A DNA stretch of 64,000 nt from Paenibacillus sp. Lineage in GTDB: Bacteria > Bacillota > Bacilli > Paenibacillales > Paenibacillaceae. The notes below the pieces were generated by a model. The model was not told the origin of the DNA, searched no databases, and saw only the letters and a list, made by a program, of their open reading frames with translations. The position numbers were made by a program, and so were the translations under genes. The stretch covers positions 416,084 to 480,083 of the forward strand of contig JAILZT010000001.1 of NCBI GenBank assembly GCA_023512345.1. Direction: 5' to 3'. Shown piece after piece: positions 45,010 through 55,454 of the stretch (positions within the stretch are counted from its first letter, which is position 1; each line of letters begins with the position of its first letter).

Positions 45010-45057
45010 ACTATTAAATCAAATCCAACGTATTCAAGGGATTCCAGCTAGAGCTAA

Positions 45058-48000
45058 CTACCCGCCAACACGTGCAAGTTCACGCATGTTCGCTTCAAAA
45101 GCTGCCATTAATGCGGCTTCGCCACTCAATCCTGCATCTTCAACCTTCTGAATATGCTGCATCATTCGTTTGTAATCCTTCGGAATCACACGGGCAAACT
45201 TCGGAAGATGCTCTTCCCACTGATCAAGTATACGTTGTCCAACCACACTTCCCGTTAGTTCTGTATGCTTCAGAATCAGACCACGAAGTTCATTGATCTC
45301 AGCAGATTCCTCTACTCGCTCCAGTAAGACCATCTCCAAATTGCAACGGCTAACAAAGCTATTGTCCGCATCGTATACATAAGCGATACCACCTGACATT
45401 CCTGCTGCAAAGTTACGTCCGGTTCCACCTAGTACAACTACGCGTCCACCAGTCATGTATTCACAGCCATGGTCGCCTACGCCTTCTACAACAACATTAG
45501 CACCGGAGTTACGTACTGCAAAACGTTCGCCAGCAATTCCGCTAATGTAAGCCTCGCCGCCTGTAGCTCCGTAAAGTGCAGTATTACCAGTAATGATGTT
45601 ATCTTCAGCAGCGAAGGTCGCTTTTGAAGAAGGTTTCAAGATCAATTTACCGCCTGAAAGACCCTTACCAAGATAGTCATTAGAATCGCCTTCAACAGCG
45701 ATTGTGATGCCCTTAGGTACGAAAGCTCCAAGACTCTGTCCAGCCGATCCTGTGAAGTTAAGGCGAATGGTATCATCTGGCAACCCGGCAGCGCCGTATT
45801 TGCGTGTTAATTCACTACCCAGAATAGTTCCAACCGCACGGTTAACGTTCGTAATAGGCAGGGATACTTCCACCGGTGCTCCCGATTCCAATGCTGGAGC
45901 TGCCAGTTCAAGCAGTTGGCTCATATCCAATGTTTCTTCCAGGCTATGGTTCTGGCGCTTGCTGCGGAAGCGTGTGCTTCCCTCAGCCAAGTGTGGTGTG
46001 TGCAGCAGACTGGAAAGGTCTACACCTTTTTTCTTCCAGTGAGTAGATACTATGGAAGCATCAAGGCAATCTGTGCGTCCAACCATTTCCTCGATAGTGC
46101 GGAAGCCTAGACTAGCCATAATCTCACGCAAGTCCTGTGCCACAAAAGTCATAAAGTTAACCACATGCTGCGGGTCACCTGCAAAATTCTTGCGAAGCTC
46201 AGGATTCTGCGTTGCTACCCCAACCGGACATGTATCCATTTGACAAACACGCATCATGATACAGCCTACAGCGACAAGCGGTGCAGTGGAGAAACCATAC
46301 TCTTCTGCTCCCAGCAAGACTGCGACTGCCAAATCACGTCCGCTAAGCATTTTTCCGTCCGTTTCCAGAGTAACCCGATCACGGAGATTGTTCAGCATAA
46401 GCGTCTGATGAGTCTCAGCCAGACCCAGTTCCCAAGGTAGGCCCGCATGACGGATAGAGTTCATCGGTGATGCCCCTGTTCCCCCATCGTATCCGCTAAT
46501 TAGGATGATATCGGCACGACCCTTGGCAACACCGGCTGCAATCGTACCGACACCAACCTCAGATACCAGCTTTACGTTAATATTTGCACGTGGATTGGCA
46601 TTCTTCAGATCATAGATCAATTCTGCCAAATCCTCGATAGAGTAAATATCATGATGCGGAGGAGGTGAGATCAAACCTACACCTGCTGTGGATCCGCGTA
46701 CTTCAGCAACCCAAGGATAAACCTTACGTCCCGGCAGCTGCCCGCCTTCACCAGGCTTCGCACCCTGAGCCATCTTAATCTGTATTTCATCCGCATTTAC
46801 CAGATAATTCGAGGTTACCCCGAAGCGTCCGGAAGCTACCTGTTTGATCGCACTGCGGCGTGAATCTCCGTTGCTGTCCGGAATAAAGCGTGCTGGATCT
46901 TCGCCGCCTTCACCCGTGTTGCTCTTGCCGCCAATACGGTTCATAGCGATAGCCAGCGTCTCATGGGCTTCCTTACTGATCGAACCAAAGGACATCGCAC
47001 CGGTCTTAAACCGTTTCATAATGGACTCTGCTGGTTCAACTTCCTCGAGCGGAACTGGTGCATTTTCAGGTTTGAATTGCAGCAGGGACCGAATCGTTAA
47101 ATGTTTCTCGTTCTCACCCTGAACAAGTGCAGCGAACTTCTTGTACGTAGCGAAATCTCCACTGCGCACTGCGTGCTGAAGTAAATGAATGGTTTGCGGG
47201 TTGAAGAGATGCTCTTCACCGTCACTGCGCCATTGGTATTCTCCACCGGAGTCCAGCACTTTATCATTGCCGTCCTTATCCGTAAAGGCACGGTTGTGAG
47301 TAAAGAGGACTTCTGCCGCCACTTCTTCAAGGCCAATACCGCCAATGCGGGAAGGTGTCCAAGTGAAGTAACGATCCACAAACTCTGAATTAAGACCAAC
47401 CGCTTCGAATATTTGCGCTCCACGATAGGATTGGATGGTAGAAATACCCATCTTGGAAAGTATTTTAACTACGCTCTTTGTCGCAGCTTTAATATAGTTC
47501 TTCACAGCCTTCTTGTGGGAAATCCCACGCAGCAAGCCTTGGCTGATCATGTCATCCAAGCTCTCAAAAGCCAAGTATGGATTAACTGCACTAACACCAT
47601 AACCAAGCAGGAGTGCGTAATGATGAACCTCACGCGGTTCACCAGATTCAAGCAAAATGCTCACTTTGGTCCGAGTACCTTGGCGAATCAGATGGTGATG
47701 CAAGCTTGATACAGCAAGCAGTGCCGGAATTGCAGCATTCTCACGGTCTACACCACGGTCTGACAGAATGAGAATGTTATGACCCTTGCCAATCACTCGG
47801 TCAGCAGCCTCGCATAAACGGTCAATCGCAATTCTCATCCCTTCTGCACCAAGCTCAGCCGGGAACAGAATAGGAATAGACATGGATTTGAAACCTGCAC
47901 GACGAACATGGCGGATCTTAGCGAAATCCTCATTAGACAGGATTGGCGTATCCAACGAAATTTGGCGGCAGCTCTCCGGTTCTGGTTTGAGCAGGTTGCG

Positions 48001-49656
48001 CTCAGGTCCAATCGTTGTTGTTGTAGATGTAACCAACTCTTCACGAATAGCATCAATTGGTGGATTGGTTACCTGGGCGAACATTTGTTTAAAGTAATTG
48101 TACAACCGCTGAGGACGGTCTGACAGCACAGCCAAAGGTGAGTCATAGCCCATCGAACCAATAGCTTCCTGGCCTGTGGATGCCATAGGCTCCAGCACTT
48201 TACGTAAATCTTCAAAAGTATATCCAAACGACTGCTGCAGCTGCTGAACATTATCATGCTTAGGGTTCGGCAGTTCAGGTGCATCCGGAAGTTCATCAAG
48301 ACTGATTAGATGCTCATCCAGCCACTGGCGATAAGGCTGCTCGGAAGCAATCGCCGCTTTAACTTCATCATCGGAAATAATGCGGCCTTCTTTGGTATCT
48401 ACCAAAAGCATACGTCCTGGTCTCAGGCGGTCTTTATAGAGTACATTCTCAGGTGCAATATCCAATACACCAGCTTCAGAGGAAAGAACAATCAGATCGT
48501 CTTTAGTTACATAATAACGTGAAGGGCGAAGTCCGTTACGGTCAAGGATTGCACCAATTTGGACACCATCCGTAAAGCCCATGGCCGCCGGTCCATCCCA
48601 CGGTTCCATTAGAGTACTGTGGTATTCATAGAAGTCTTTCTTCTTCTGATCCATGCTGTCATGGTTACTCCATGGTTCAGGAACCATCATCATGGCTACC
48701 TGCGGCAAAGAGCGTCCAGCCAGGTACAAGAATTCAAAGGTATTGTCGAACATCGCTGTATCTGATCCATCCGGATTAATTACCGGCTTAATCTTAGCCA
48801 AGTCATCTCCGAACACCTCACTCTTGAACAGGGATTGACGGGCATGCATCCAGTTCACATTACCGCGAAGTGTATTAATTTCACCATTGTGAATCATGAA
48901 GCGATAAGGATGGGCACGTTCCCAGCTTGGGAAGGTATTGGTGCTGAACCGGGAATGCACGAGTGCAATCGCTGATTCCAAATTTTCATTCTGTAAATCA
49001 ATGTAGAACTGTCCGACTTGGGCCGTTGTTAACATGCCTTTGTAGACGATTTTGCGGCAGGATAAGCTTGGGACATAAAAAGATTCGCCTTCTTCAATTC
49101 CGCTGTAACGAATAGCGAGCTCAGCGCGCTTACGAATAACAAACAACTTACGCTCAAAAGCAAGATCATCCGTGATATTAAGTGAACGGCCGATAAATAC
49201 CTGACGTACATAAGGCTTTGCAGCTTTAGCTGTTTTGCCTAACATCTCATCAAAAGTAGGCACATCGCGATAGCCTAATAATTCCTGTCCCTCTTCGGCA
49301 ATAATGTCGTTTAATAAGGCAACATGTCGGGTGCGGATCTCTTCGTTATGAGACAAAAAGATCATGCCAACACCATATTGGCCTTGCTCCGGCAGCTCAA
49401 AGCCAAGAGTTTTAGCTTCTGCAGTAAAGAACTTATGCGGAATTTGCAGCATAATACCTGCTCCGTCACCGGAGTTAGGTTCGCTTCCTTGGCCTCCACG
49501 ATGCTCCATATTAAAGAGCATAGTCAAAGCATTGCTTACAATATCATGGGAGGGCTTACCTTTGATATGGGCAACAAAACCCATTCCGCACGCATCTTTT
49601 TCGAACTGAGGATCATAAAGGCCCTGTTTTGGGGGCAGTTCAGTGTGTCTCATCAT
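45058..49656 (-). CDS. gltB: Glutamate synthase (NADPH) large subunit
   Basis: This 1532-residue subunit converts glutamine and 2-oxoglutarate to two glutamates. A short propeptide precedes Cys23 in [10 protein letters not shown], the N-terminal nucleophile of the class II glutamine amidotransferase domain after cleavage. The central domain follows, then the FMN-binding synthase barrel with the 3Fe-4S cysteines in [19 protein letters not shown] and the C-terminal beta-helix (GXXGXXG repeats, about 1270-1480). ATG 49656 follows AAAGG; longer starts to 49692 lack a ribosome site. No gltD small subunit is adjacent. Confidence 0.97.
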   Translation of the reverse strand: MMRHTELPPKQGLYDPQFEKDACGMGFVAHIKGKPSHDIVSNALTMLFNMEHRGGQGSEPNSGDGAGIMLQIPHKFFTAEAKTLGFELPEQGQYGVGMIFLSHNEEIRTRHVALLNDIIAEEGQELLGYRDVPTFDEMLGKTAKAAKPYVRQVFIGRSLNITDDLAFERKLFVIRKRAELAIRYSGIEEGESFYVPSLSCRKIVYKGMLTTAQVGQFYIDLQNENLESAIALVHSRFSTNTFPSWERAHPYRFMIHNGEINTLRGNVNWMHARQSLFKSEVFGDDLAKIKPVINPDGSDTAMFDNTFEFLYLAGRSLPQVAMMMVPEPWSNHDSMDQKKKDFYEYHSTLMEPWDGPAAMGFTDGVQIGAILDRNGLRPSRYYVTKDDLIVLSSEAGVLDIAPENVLYKDRLRPGRMLLVDTKEGRIISDDEVKAAIASEQPYRQWLDEHLISLDELPDAPELPNPKHDNVQQLQQSFGYTFEDLRKVLEPMASTGQEAIGSMGYDSPLAVLSDRPQRLYNYFKQMFAQVTNPPIDAIREELVTSTTTTIGPERNLLKPEPESCRQISLDTPILSNEDFAKIRHVRRAGFKSMSIPILFPAELGAEGMRIAIDRLCEAADRVIGKGHNILILSDRGVDRENAAIPALLAVSSLHHHLIRQGTRTKVSILLESGEPREVHHYALLLGYGVSAVNPYLAFESLDDMISQGLLRGISHKKAVKNYIKAATKSVVKILSKMGISTIQSYRGAQIFEAVGLNSEFVDRYFTWTPSRIGGIGLEEVAAEVLFTHNRAFTDKDGNDKVLDSGGEYQWRSDGEEHLFNPQTIHLLQHAVRSGDFATYKKFAALVQGENEKHLTIRSLLQFKPENAPVPLEEVEPAESIMKRFKTGAMSFGSISKEAHETLAIAMNRIGGKSNTGEGGEDPARFIPDSNGDSRRSAIKQVASGRFGVTSNYLVNADEIQIKMAQGAKPGEGGQLPGRKVYPWVAEVRGSTAGVGLISPPPHHDIYSIEDLAELIYDLKNANPRANINVKLVSEVGVGTIAAGVAKGRADIILISGYDGGTGASPMNSIRHAGLPWELGLAETHQTLMLNNLRDRVTLETDGKMLSGRDLAVAVLLGAEEYGFSTAPLVAVGCIMMRVCQMDTCPVGVATQNPELRKNFAGDPQHVVNFMTFVAQDLREIMASLGFRTIEEMVGRTDCLDASIVSTHWKKKGVDLSSLLHTPHLAEGSTRFRSKRQNHSLEETLDMSQLLELAAPALESGAPVEVSLPITNVNRAVGTILGSELTRKYGAAGLPDDTIRLNFTGSAGQSLGAFVPKGITIAVEGDSNDYLGKGLSGGKLILKPSSKATFAAEDNIITGNTALYGATGGEAYISGIAGERFAVRNSGANVVVEGVGDHGCEYMTGGRVVVLGGTGRNFAAGMSGGIAYVYDADNSFVSRCNLEMVLLERVEESAEINELRGLILKHTELTGSVVGQRILDQWEEHLPKFARVIPKDYKRMMQHIQKVEDAGLSGEAALMAAFEANMRELARVGG

Positions 49657-49739
49657 ACGCAACCTTTCTATTATAAAGTAGGGCATTATCACCAGAAATA
49701 TACAAAATATTGCAATAAGAACATTTCTTCGGCCTGCAT

Positions 49740-49994
49740 TAAAACCTTAATAATTATTCATAGAGATTCGTTATATTATTTTATCATCGACCTTACATGA
49801 GCGCAATTTAAACTTTTTTATGATGTTGATTAACATTTGTTTTTGCGACACAGCTTTAGCGGGTAAAAGCGTGAAAATTCTCCGGAATGCATAAATATAC
49901 ATAAAAAACGAATAAGTAGTTATGCGTTGAAAGCGTTTCATTACTTTCCTTCAATACAAATGACTTATTTAGAAACGGTTTTATAATCCTCTAG
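49740..49994. other. Gene-free region between gltB and yhgE-like gene
   Basis: The stretch upstream of gltB has no credible ORF. It is AT-rich and carries a 13-base palindrome TGAAAGCGTTTCA at 49928-49940, cre-like but one base short of the usual 14-mer. A TGTTGATTAACA element lies near 49824-49835. No GlnR/TnrA box was found in front of gltB. Confidence 0.45.
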
Positions 49995-50032
49995 ACCAAA
50001 AAAGCGCCCCCCGAAGGAGGCACTCTTTTGGT
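49995..50032 (-). terminator. Terminator of the YhgE/Pip gene
   Basis: A long imperfect stem pairs ACCAAAAAAGCGCCCCCC (49995-50012) with GGAGGCACTCTTTTGGT (50016-50032) around GAA. On the minus strand TTTTTTGG follows GGGGGGCGC. It lies 25 bases past the stop. Confidence 0.82.
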
Positions 50033-50057
50033 GTTTATTTCCACATATTTCGACATA

Positions 50058-52412
50058 TTATACAGTCAAAACTTGTTCACTTGTCATGACAGCTTCATTC
50101 TCAATTTCACGAGTCATGAAGTAGACGAACGTAAGTATGAGGAAGGCTACCCCATAAAATACGAGCTTCCCTGCCTCTCCCCACATCATACCGTATTCCC
50201 CAGTGGAGATTACATACTTAAAGCCACTGACGCTATAAGTCATTGGGAGCAGAGGATTGAAGAACTTCATCCAATTCGGAATCAGCTCGAGAGGGAAGGT
50301 CCCTGCACTAGTTGTCAATTGGAAGATCAGAATAACGATAGCAATAAAGCGTCCGGGTTGGTCAAACCAGGTTACAATCGCCTGAATGATCCACATGAAT
50401 GAAATACTCGTTATAAAAGTGAAGGCCAAGAACAAGGGTACATTCTGAACTTCCAAACCCAATCCGTATAAAACCACGAATGAAGCAAGTAATGACTGCA
50501 AAAGGCTCATTATCGAGAAGGAAAGCGTACGACTAATGAAGCGATTGAAGCGACTAGCACCTATAACTTCAGTTTCACTCATAGGAATTACGAGCGTGCT
50601 GATCAAGGCGCCAACGAACAAGCCGAGTGATAGGAAGTACGGAGCAAAACCTGTGCCATAATTCGGTACTTCATTTACTTTATGTTCTTCAATTTCCACG
50701 GGTTGAGCAAACATCTGTACCATTGCATCGGTTTTGTTCACTGAACTCGTCTGATCAGCGGCATCGACAAGCTTGGTCGCTAGCTCAGTCGAGCCAGATT
50801 GAAGCTCACCCATGCCCTCTTTAAGCTCTCCTGCTCCGTTAGCCAGCTTCTTCGAGCCGTCAGCAACAGAGCTGATACCACTTCCAAGCTGACCTACCCC
50901 GCTTAATAGTTTAGAAGTTCCGGCTTCAAGTGCCTTACCACCGTCGGCCAGCTTAGTTCCACCGGCTGCGGCCTCATTAAGCTTTGCACCAAACTGCATC
51001 ATGCCATCGGTCAGTTTGCTGCCGCCTGTTACCAACGCAGTTGCCCCTGCTGCCAGCTTCTGCTGACCTTCCAGCAGCTGTGTACTGCCTGCATTTAGCT
51101 GCTGTGCTCCATCATGCAGTTGGGAAACCCCTGCACCCAGCTGCTCTGAGCCTGCATGCAGTTGAGCTGCACCCTGTAACAGCTGCTCTTGCCCGCTATG
51201 AAGTGCGCTGGCGCCTTGCAATAGCTGCTGTTGGCTTTGCTGCATCTGTTCGTTTCCAGCGGCAACGGTCTTACTCGCTGCCAGCAGCTTTTGCACATCT
51301 GGGCTGGCTGCAAGCTGAGGATTCGACTGGACCAATTGCTGCAAGCCTTGGGCTACCGCTTTGGAACCTTCAGAGATCTTCACACTGCCATCCACCGAAG
51401 CTTTAAGGCCGTCTTCCAATTTGCCACTGCCATCTACAGAAGAAGTCAATCCGGCTTCCAGTTTACCACTGCCATCCTGAATGGATTGTGTTCCGGCTTG
51501 CAGCTTGGTTGTGCCATCCACTGCCGCAAGTGTACCGGCCTGCAGTTTCTCTGTACCAGCTACGGTTTGCTGCAGTCCGCTGCTCAGCTGCTTGCTGCCA
51601 GCTGCAGCCTGTTGAACGCCATCCTGAAGCTGCTGATGCGCAGCGGACAGCTTCTGTAAACCATCAGACAAGGTATTCGTACCCGCTTCCAGTGCAGCTG
51701 CACCTGTATTTAAGTCTGCTACACCTTTAGTGAGCGGCTCAACACCATTCAGAAGTTTGCCTGTGCCATCTGTTAATAGAAGAAGATTCTCTTCCAGTTT
51801 AACTGTACCTTCATTAAGTTTTCCTGCGCCATCTGCAATCTTGGTCGCACCATCCCCAGCATCACCCAGTCCACTGGAGATTTCAGTGAATTTATCAAAT
51901 ATAGTGTTTGTGTAAGCCTCAGTTACCTTAGCTGAGACTTTGCTTTTAATATCCTTCACAGCTGAACCACCAATTTGGCCAGCCAAGAAGTTATAGCCTT
52001 CATTAGGTTCAAATATAATCTTGGCAGGCTGCGGATCCGAATCCAGCAAAGTTGTTGCTTTCTCGGAGAAGTCTTCCGGAACGATAATCGCCATATAATA
52101 GGTATTATCCTTCAGCCCTGACTCAGCCTGCTCGCGTGAGACAAATTTCCACTGGAAGCCATCCGCTTTCTTCAGCTCTTCCACCAGATCACTTCCGGCA
52201 CTGAGCTGCGTTCCTTCATAGTTGGCACCCTTATCTTGATTAACAACCGCGACCGGCAGCTCATTCATTTTGCCATACGGGTCCCAGAATGCTTTCAGGA
52301 ATAGCCCGCTGTACATTACAGGAATGAACAGAACTACAAACATCGGAATTAGTACCTTAGGATTTTTAAGCGCCGCACCAAGGTCCTTTTTAAAAACGGA
52401 TAATGATTTCAT
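50058..52412 (-). CDS. YhgE/Pip-family membrane protein
   Basis: The 784-residue protein has an N-terminal membrane helix (about 20-38), a large extracellular domain and five or so C-terminal helices (about 590-770), the YhgE/Pip (phage-infection protein) layout with an ABC-2-like membrane half. Between residues 180 and 560 there are many short repeats of the type LxxGxxxLxxG, with many DG, AG and SG turns, predicted to form a long stalk. Family members have been linked to phage adsorption and to type VII secretion; the function here is unknown. The TetR gene lies just upstream. Confidence 0.9.
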   Translation of the reverse strand: MKSLSVFKKDLGAALKNPKVLIPMFVVLFIPVMYSGLFLKAFWDPYGKMNELPVAVVNQDKGANYEGTQLSAGSDLVEELKKADGFQWKFVSREQAESGLKDNTYYMAIIVPEDFSEKATTLLDSDPQPAKIIFEPNEGYNFLAGQIGGSAVKDIKSKVSAKVTEAYTNTIFDKFTEISSGLGDAGDGATKIADGAGKLNEGTVKLEENLLLLTDGTGKLLNGVEPLTKGVADLNTGAAALEAGTNTLSDGLQKLSAAHQQLQDGVQQAAAGSKQLSSGLQQTVAGTEKLQAGTLAAVDGTTKLQAGTQSIQDGSGKLEAGLTSSVDGSGKLEDGLKASVDGSVKISEGSKAVAQGLQQLVQSNPQLAASPDVQKLLAASKTVAAGNEQMQQSQQQLLQGASALHSGQEQLLQGAAQLHAGSEQLGAGVSQLHDGAQQLNAGSTQLLEGQQKLAAGATALVTGGSKLTDGMMQFGAKLNEAAAGGTKLADGGKALEAGTSKLLSGVGQLGSGISSVADGSKKLANGAGELKEGMGELQSGSTELATKLVDAADQTSSVNKTDAMVQMFAQPVEIEEHKVNEVPNYGTGFAPYFLSLGLFVGALISTLVIPMSETEVIGASRFNRFISRTLSFSIMSLLQSLLASFVVLYGLGLEVQNVPLFLAFTFITSISFMWIIQAIVTWFDQPGRFIAIVILIFQLTTSAGTFPLELIPNWMKFFNPLLPMTYSVSGFKYVISTGEYGMMWGEAGKLVFYGVAFLILTFVYFMTREIENEAVMTSEQVLTV

Positions 52413-52633
52413 TCTGGTTCTCTCCTTATCTTGTTCTCTTTATTATGCTTATGTGTTGAAAATTTGCTGTAACACAATGTAACACCAGTTGACCATTTTC
52501 CCCAATCAGTCATTTTACTTCATAAAAAAATGCCTTTCGGCTTGTCGTTAAGACCCTATTTTTGATATAGTAAAAATATTCCATTATAGGGAGAGCTTGC
52601 TGTTAGATGCCATCCCTATTCTGAGATTACAGC

Positions 52634-53209
52634 TTATTGTGCCAATCCTTCAGCTAGAAACAAATGAAAATAGGCTTTAATTTGTTCTTTATCCAAGGGC
52701 GTGTGTGTTTTGTTCAGTTCAGTAGTGAGCACAATGTATAATCTGAACATAACCACCGATACGATTTTGGGGTCACAAGGCTTCATCTCCCCTTGACGGA
52801 TCGCGTGTTCCACCTCCCTTTCCAAGTACTCCAATACCACATTCTCGATCTTGTCGAGACCTTCGCCAGCCTGAGGCGTTCCGAATTCACGGTTCTCCTG
52901 AGAAAGCTTAATGAACAGCTCGTGCTCGCTTCGAAATTCTAACAGGGCATCTAGGACACGGTGCAAATTATCAAAAAAGGGCTTATCGCGCCTAATCTCC
53001 CGATCTGCTATAATTTTCATCTCAGTTACAACATCGTGCAGAATTTCATCAAACAGCTGCTCCTTATTGGTGAAAAAGGTATAGATCGTACCTTTCCCGA
53101 CATTTGCAATCTTTGCGACCTGATCCATTGTAGTTGCTTTATAGCCAAATAATGAAAAGGATTTGGTCGCAGCCTGAAGCACCTGCTGCCTTCGATCAAC
53201 CAGAGCCAC
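52634..53209 (-). CDS. TetR/AcrR-family regulator
   Basis: The 191-residue repressor has a TetR helix-turn-helix (about 8-55: RRQQVLQAATKSFSLFGYKATTMDQVAKIANVGKGTIYTFFTNKEQLF) and a YfiR-like C-terminal domain. It starts at GTG 53209 with AAAGGAAG 8 bases upstream. It precedes the YhgE/Pip gene on the same strand (221 bases), a frequent combination, and probably controls it and itself. Confidence 0.9.
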   Translation of the reverse strand: MALVDRRQQVLQAATKSFSLFGYKATTMDQVAKIANVGKGTIYTFFTNKEQLFDEILHDVVTEMKIIADREIRRDKPFFDNLHRVLDALLEFRSEHELFIKLSQENREFGTPQAGEGLDKIENVVLEYLEREVEHAIRQGEMKPCDPKIVSVVMFRLYIVLTTELNKTHTPLDKEQIKAYFHLFLAEGLAQ

Positions 53210-53248
53210 TCGTACACTTCCTTTCTCTAGAAAATAGCATTACCTTTG

Positions 53249-53289
53249 ATAATATGACCACTTTACTAATCCGGTCACTCGGTCAGTGA
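53249..53289 (-). promoter_or_regulatory. tetR promoter with overlapping operator-like repeats
   Basis: On the minus strand GTGACC (53273-53278), an 18-base spacer and TATTAT (53249-53254) form the promoter. Overlapping it are TGACC/GGTCA arms (53255-53259 and 53273-53277) and TCACT-N5-AGTGA (53275-53289). These repeats suit autoregulation by the TetR protein. Confidence 0.6.
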
Positions 53290-53468
53290 TTACTTTATCA
53301 CTTTCTATTTGGGTTTGCAACACTTCAATAAAACTTTTTTTCAAATTATTGCAGTGTTTTAACTTTCTATTAACGTCTAATTTGTATAATGTGGGAAGAC
53401 TAAGTAATTATTTCGTATATAATATAAAGTGAATTTGTAATTCCATTGATAAAGAAACAGGTGAACTT

Positions 53469-54650
53469 ATGCGAAAGAAAAGAGTACTGCTGTTTTCGGA
53501 AGGCTTCGGGACGGGCCACACAGGGGCAGCCTATGCTCTCGCCGAAGGAATAAAGCTGCTGAATCCGGATGTCCAATGCAGAGTAATTGAGCTGGGTAAA
53601 TTTCTTAACCCAACAGTTGCCCCTTGGATTCTTTCCGCTTACAGAAAGACAGTCAGCAGCCAGCCTAAGCTGGTCGGCATGATGTATAAGACACAATACC
53701 ATAAATCATTGAACCGGTTGACCAAGCTGGCGCTTCATCGGATTTTTTATACACATGCCTCACAGGTTATTGAGCAGCTTAAGCCCGATTTGATTGTTTG
53801 TACTCATCCAATCCCTGCCGCCGTAATCTCTCGCCTGAAGCGACGCGGGTTAGATGTACCGCTCTATACGCTGATTACGGATTATGACGCGCATGGCAGC
53901 TGGGTGAATGCCGAAGTGAACCGCTATCTTGTCTCTACCTCACGAGTGAAATCAATCCTTACAGGGCGGGGAATATCCCCTGAACTTGTGACCGTTACGG
54001 GTATTCCAGTTCATCCGAAATTCTGGGAGCGCACGAACAAAACACAGCTGCGTAAGGAGCTGGGACTTGCCGATATTCCTACCGTGCTCATTATGGGCGG
54101 TGGTTGGGGACTGATGTTCGGAAAGGACATTATGAACTCGCTCACGGCCAGAATTGATGAAATCCAGCTTATCTTTTGCATGGGCAGCAATAACAAACGT
54201 GTTGCAAAAATGAGGAACAATCCCTTATTACGTCATCCGAATGTAAAAATTCTAGGCTACAGCAGTGAGATCAACAAGCTTATGGATGCCTCCGACCTGC
54301 TTATAACCAAACCTGGAGGAATGACATGTACAGAGGGGCAAGCCAAGGGAATCCCAATGCTCTTTTACAAAGCTATTCCAGGCCAGGAAGAGAAGAATTG
54401 TCAGTATTTTGTTGAGCTTGGTTTGGCAGAGGTTCTAGATTCAACCGTAGTGGAAAAATGGTATACCATGCTCCTTCGTGAGTACGCGGCTCTTGAGGAA
54501 CAACGTAAACGACGCCTTGCTCCAGACCGGCATCAACCGGCCCACTGCGCCGTTACCGTACTTGAGATGCTTGGCAACCCTGTATCATCATCAGAGTTTA
54601 GATCCCAGAGGACTCAGGGCCGAACTGAAGAAGCAGCAATTGTTACCTAA
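53469..54650 (+). CDS. MGDG-synthase-like glycosyltransferase (UgtP family)
   Basis: The 393-residue family 28 glycosyltransferase resembles diacylglycerol glucosyltransferase UgtP and MurG: SEGFGTGHTGAAYALAEG (about 9-26), TLITDYDAHGSW, IMGGGWGLMFG and the nucleotide-sugar site LLITKPGGMTCTEGQAKGIPM (about 277-297). It likely glucosylates diacylglycerol for glycolipid or lipoteichoic-acid anchors; the acceptor is inferred. ACAGGTGA precedes the ATG. It ends in a terminator shared with the next gene. Confidence 0.87.
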   Translation: MRKKRVLLFSEGFGTGHTGAAYALAEGIKLLNPDVQCRVIELGKFLNPTVAPWILSAYRKTVSSQPKLVGMMYKTQYHKSLNRLTKLALHRIFYTHASQVIEQLKPDLIVCTHPIPAAVISRLKRRGLDVPLYTLITDYDAHGSWVNAEVNRYLVSTSRVKSILTGRGISPELVTVTGIPVHPKFWERTNKTQLRKELGLADIPTVLIMGGGWGLMFGKDIMNSLTARIDEIQLIFCMGSNNKRVAKMRNNPLLRHPNVKILGYSSEINKLMDASDLLITKPGGMTCTEGQAKGIPMLFYKAIPGQEEKNCQYFVELGLAEVLDSTVVEKWYTMLLREYAALEEQRKRRLAPDRHQPAHCAVTVLEMLGNPVSSSEFRSQRTQGRTEEAAIVT

Positions 54651-54673
54651 AATCTATTGTGCCCCAAGATAGA

Positions 54674-54711
54674 AGGCAGACCCGAAAAACTCTCGGGTCT
54701 GCCTATTTTTT
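54674..54711. terminator. Bidirectional terminator
   Basis: A 12-bp perfect stem, AGGCAGACCCGA (54674-54685) with TCGGGTCTGCCT (54693-54704), has a 7-base loop and ATTTTTTAT after it. It overlaps the stop codon of the minus-strand hydrolase gene. Confidence 0.9.
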
Positions 54712-55396
54712 ATACGTCTATACTCTCTCCCGCCAGCAAGGGAAATCCTTGTATCCCCTCTTGACGCAATCGATCACAAAAATCAGCACCATCCTGAGCT
54801 ATAGCAGGGAAAGTATTATAATGCAAAGGAATAACCTTCTCCGCTCGAAGCCAACGTGCAGCTAGCAGCGCATCATCAGGCCCCATCGTCAGCATATCAC
54901 CGATCGGGAGGGCTGAGATATCAATAGCATTTCTCTCTCCTATCAATCTCAAATCGCCGAATAAGGCTGTATCACCCGCATGATACAATGTTTTACCACC
55001 CATAGTCAGAAGAATTCCAGCCGGCTGTCCGGTATATATCCAGGTGTCACCTTCTTGAATGGAAGACGAATGAAAAGCTGGAGTGAACTTCACTGTAATA
55101 CCTGCGTAAGTGTGAGCTCCGCCAATATTCATATGCTTAACCTGCGACGCCCCTTTAATTCTGCAATATTCAGCCAGCTCATATACTGCAAAGATCGGAC
55201 AGTTGTTATTCTTTGAGATTTCAATAGCATCCCCTAGATGATCGGAATGTCCATGGGTTAATAGAACAGCATTTACTCTAATTTGGTCTGGGGAAATCCC
55301 GGAGTTCGGGTTACCTGATAAAAAAGGGTCAATGATAACTGCTGTGTCTGCTGATTCTACTAGCAAAGCGGAATGTCCGTAATACGTAATTTTCAT
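54710..55396 (-). CDS. Metal-dependent hydrolase, UPF0173 family
   Basis: This 228-residue metallo-beta-lactamase-fold protein of the YtkL/UPF0173 group has THGHSDHLGD (about 47-56) as the main metal site, then HAGDTALFGD and PLHYNTFP. The family is widespread but its substrate is not established. No ribosome site stronger than a GGTGG was seen before the ATG. Single gene. Confidence 0.9.
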   Translation of the reverse strand: MKITYYGHSALLVESADTAVIIDPFLSGNPNSGISPDQIRVNAVLLTHGHSDHLGDAIEISKNNNCPIFAVYELAEYCRIKGASQVKHMNIGGAHTYAGITVKFTPAFHSSSIQEGDTWIYTGQPAGILLTMGGKTLYHAGDTALFGDLRLIGERNAIDISALPIGDMLTMGPDDALLAARWLRAEKVIPLHYNTFPAIAQDGADFCDRLRQEGIQGFPLLAGESIDV

Positions 55397-55454
55397 AATC
55401 TCTGATCCACCTCCGGTTTCATATAGTTAGTTTACCCTATATCCTGAGAATGAA

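Noticed and set aside
49928..49940. CcpA cre site
   Set aside because: The palindrome is 13 bases rather than the standard 14 with the CG centre, and its position is not linked to a promoter. Kept only as a low-interest observation.
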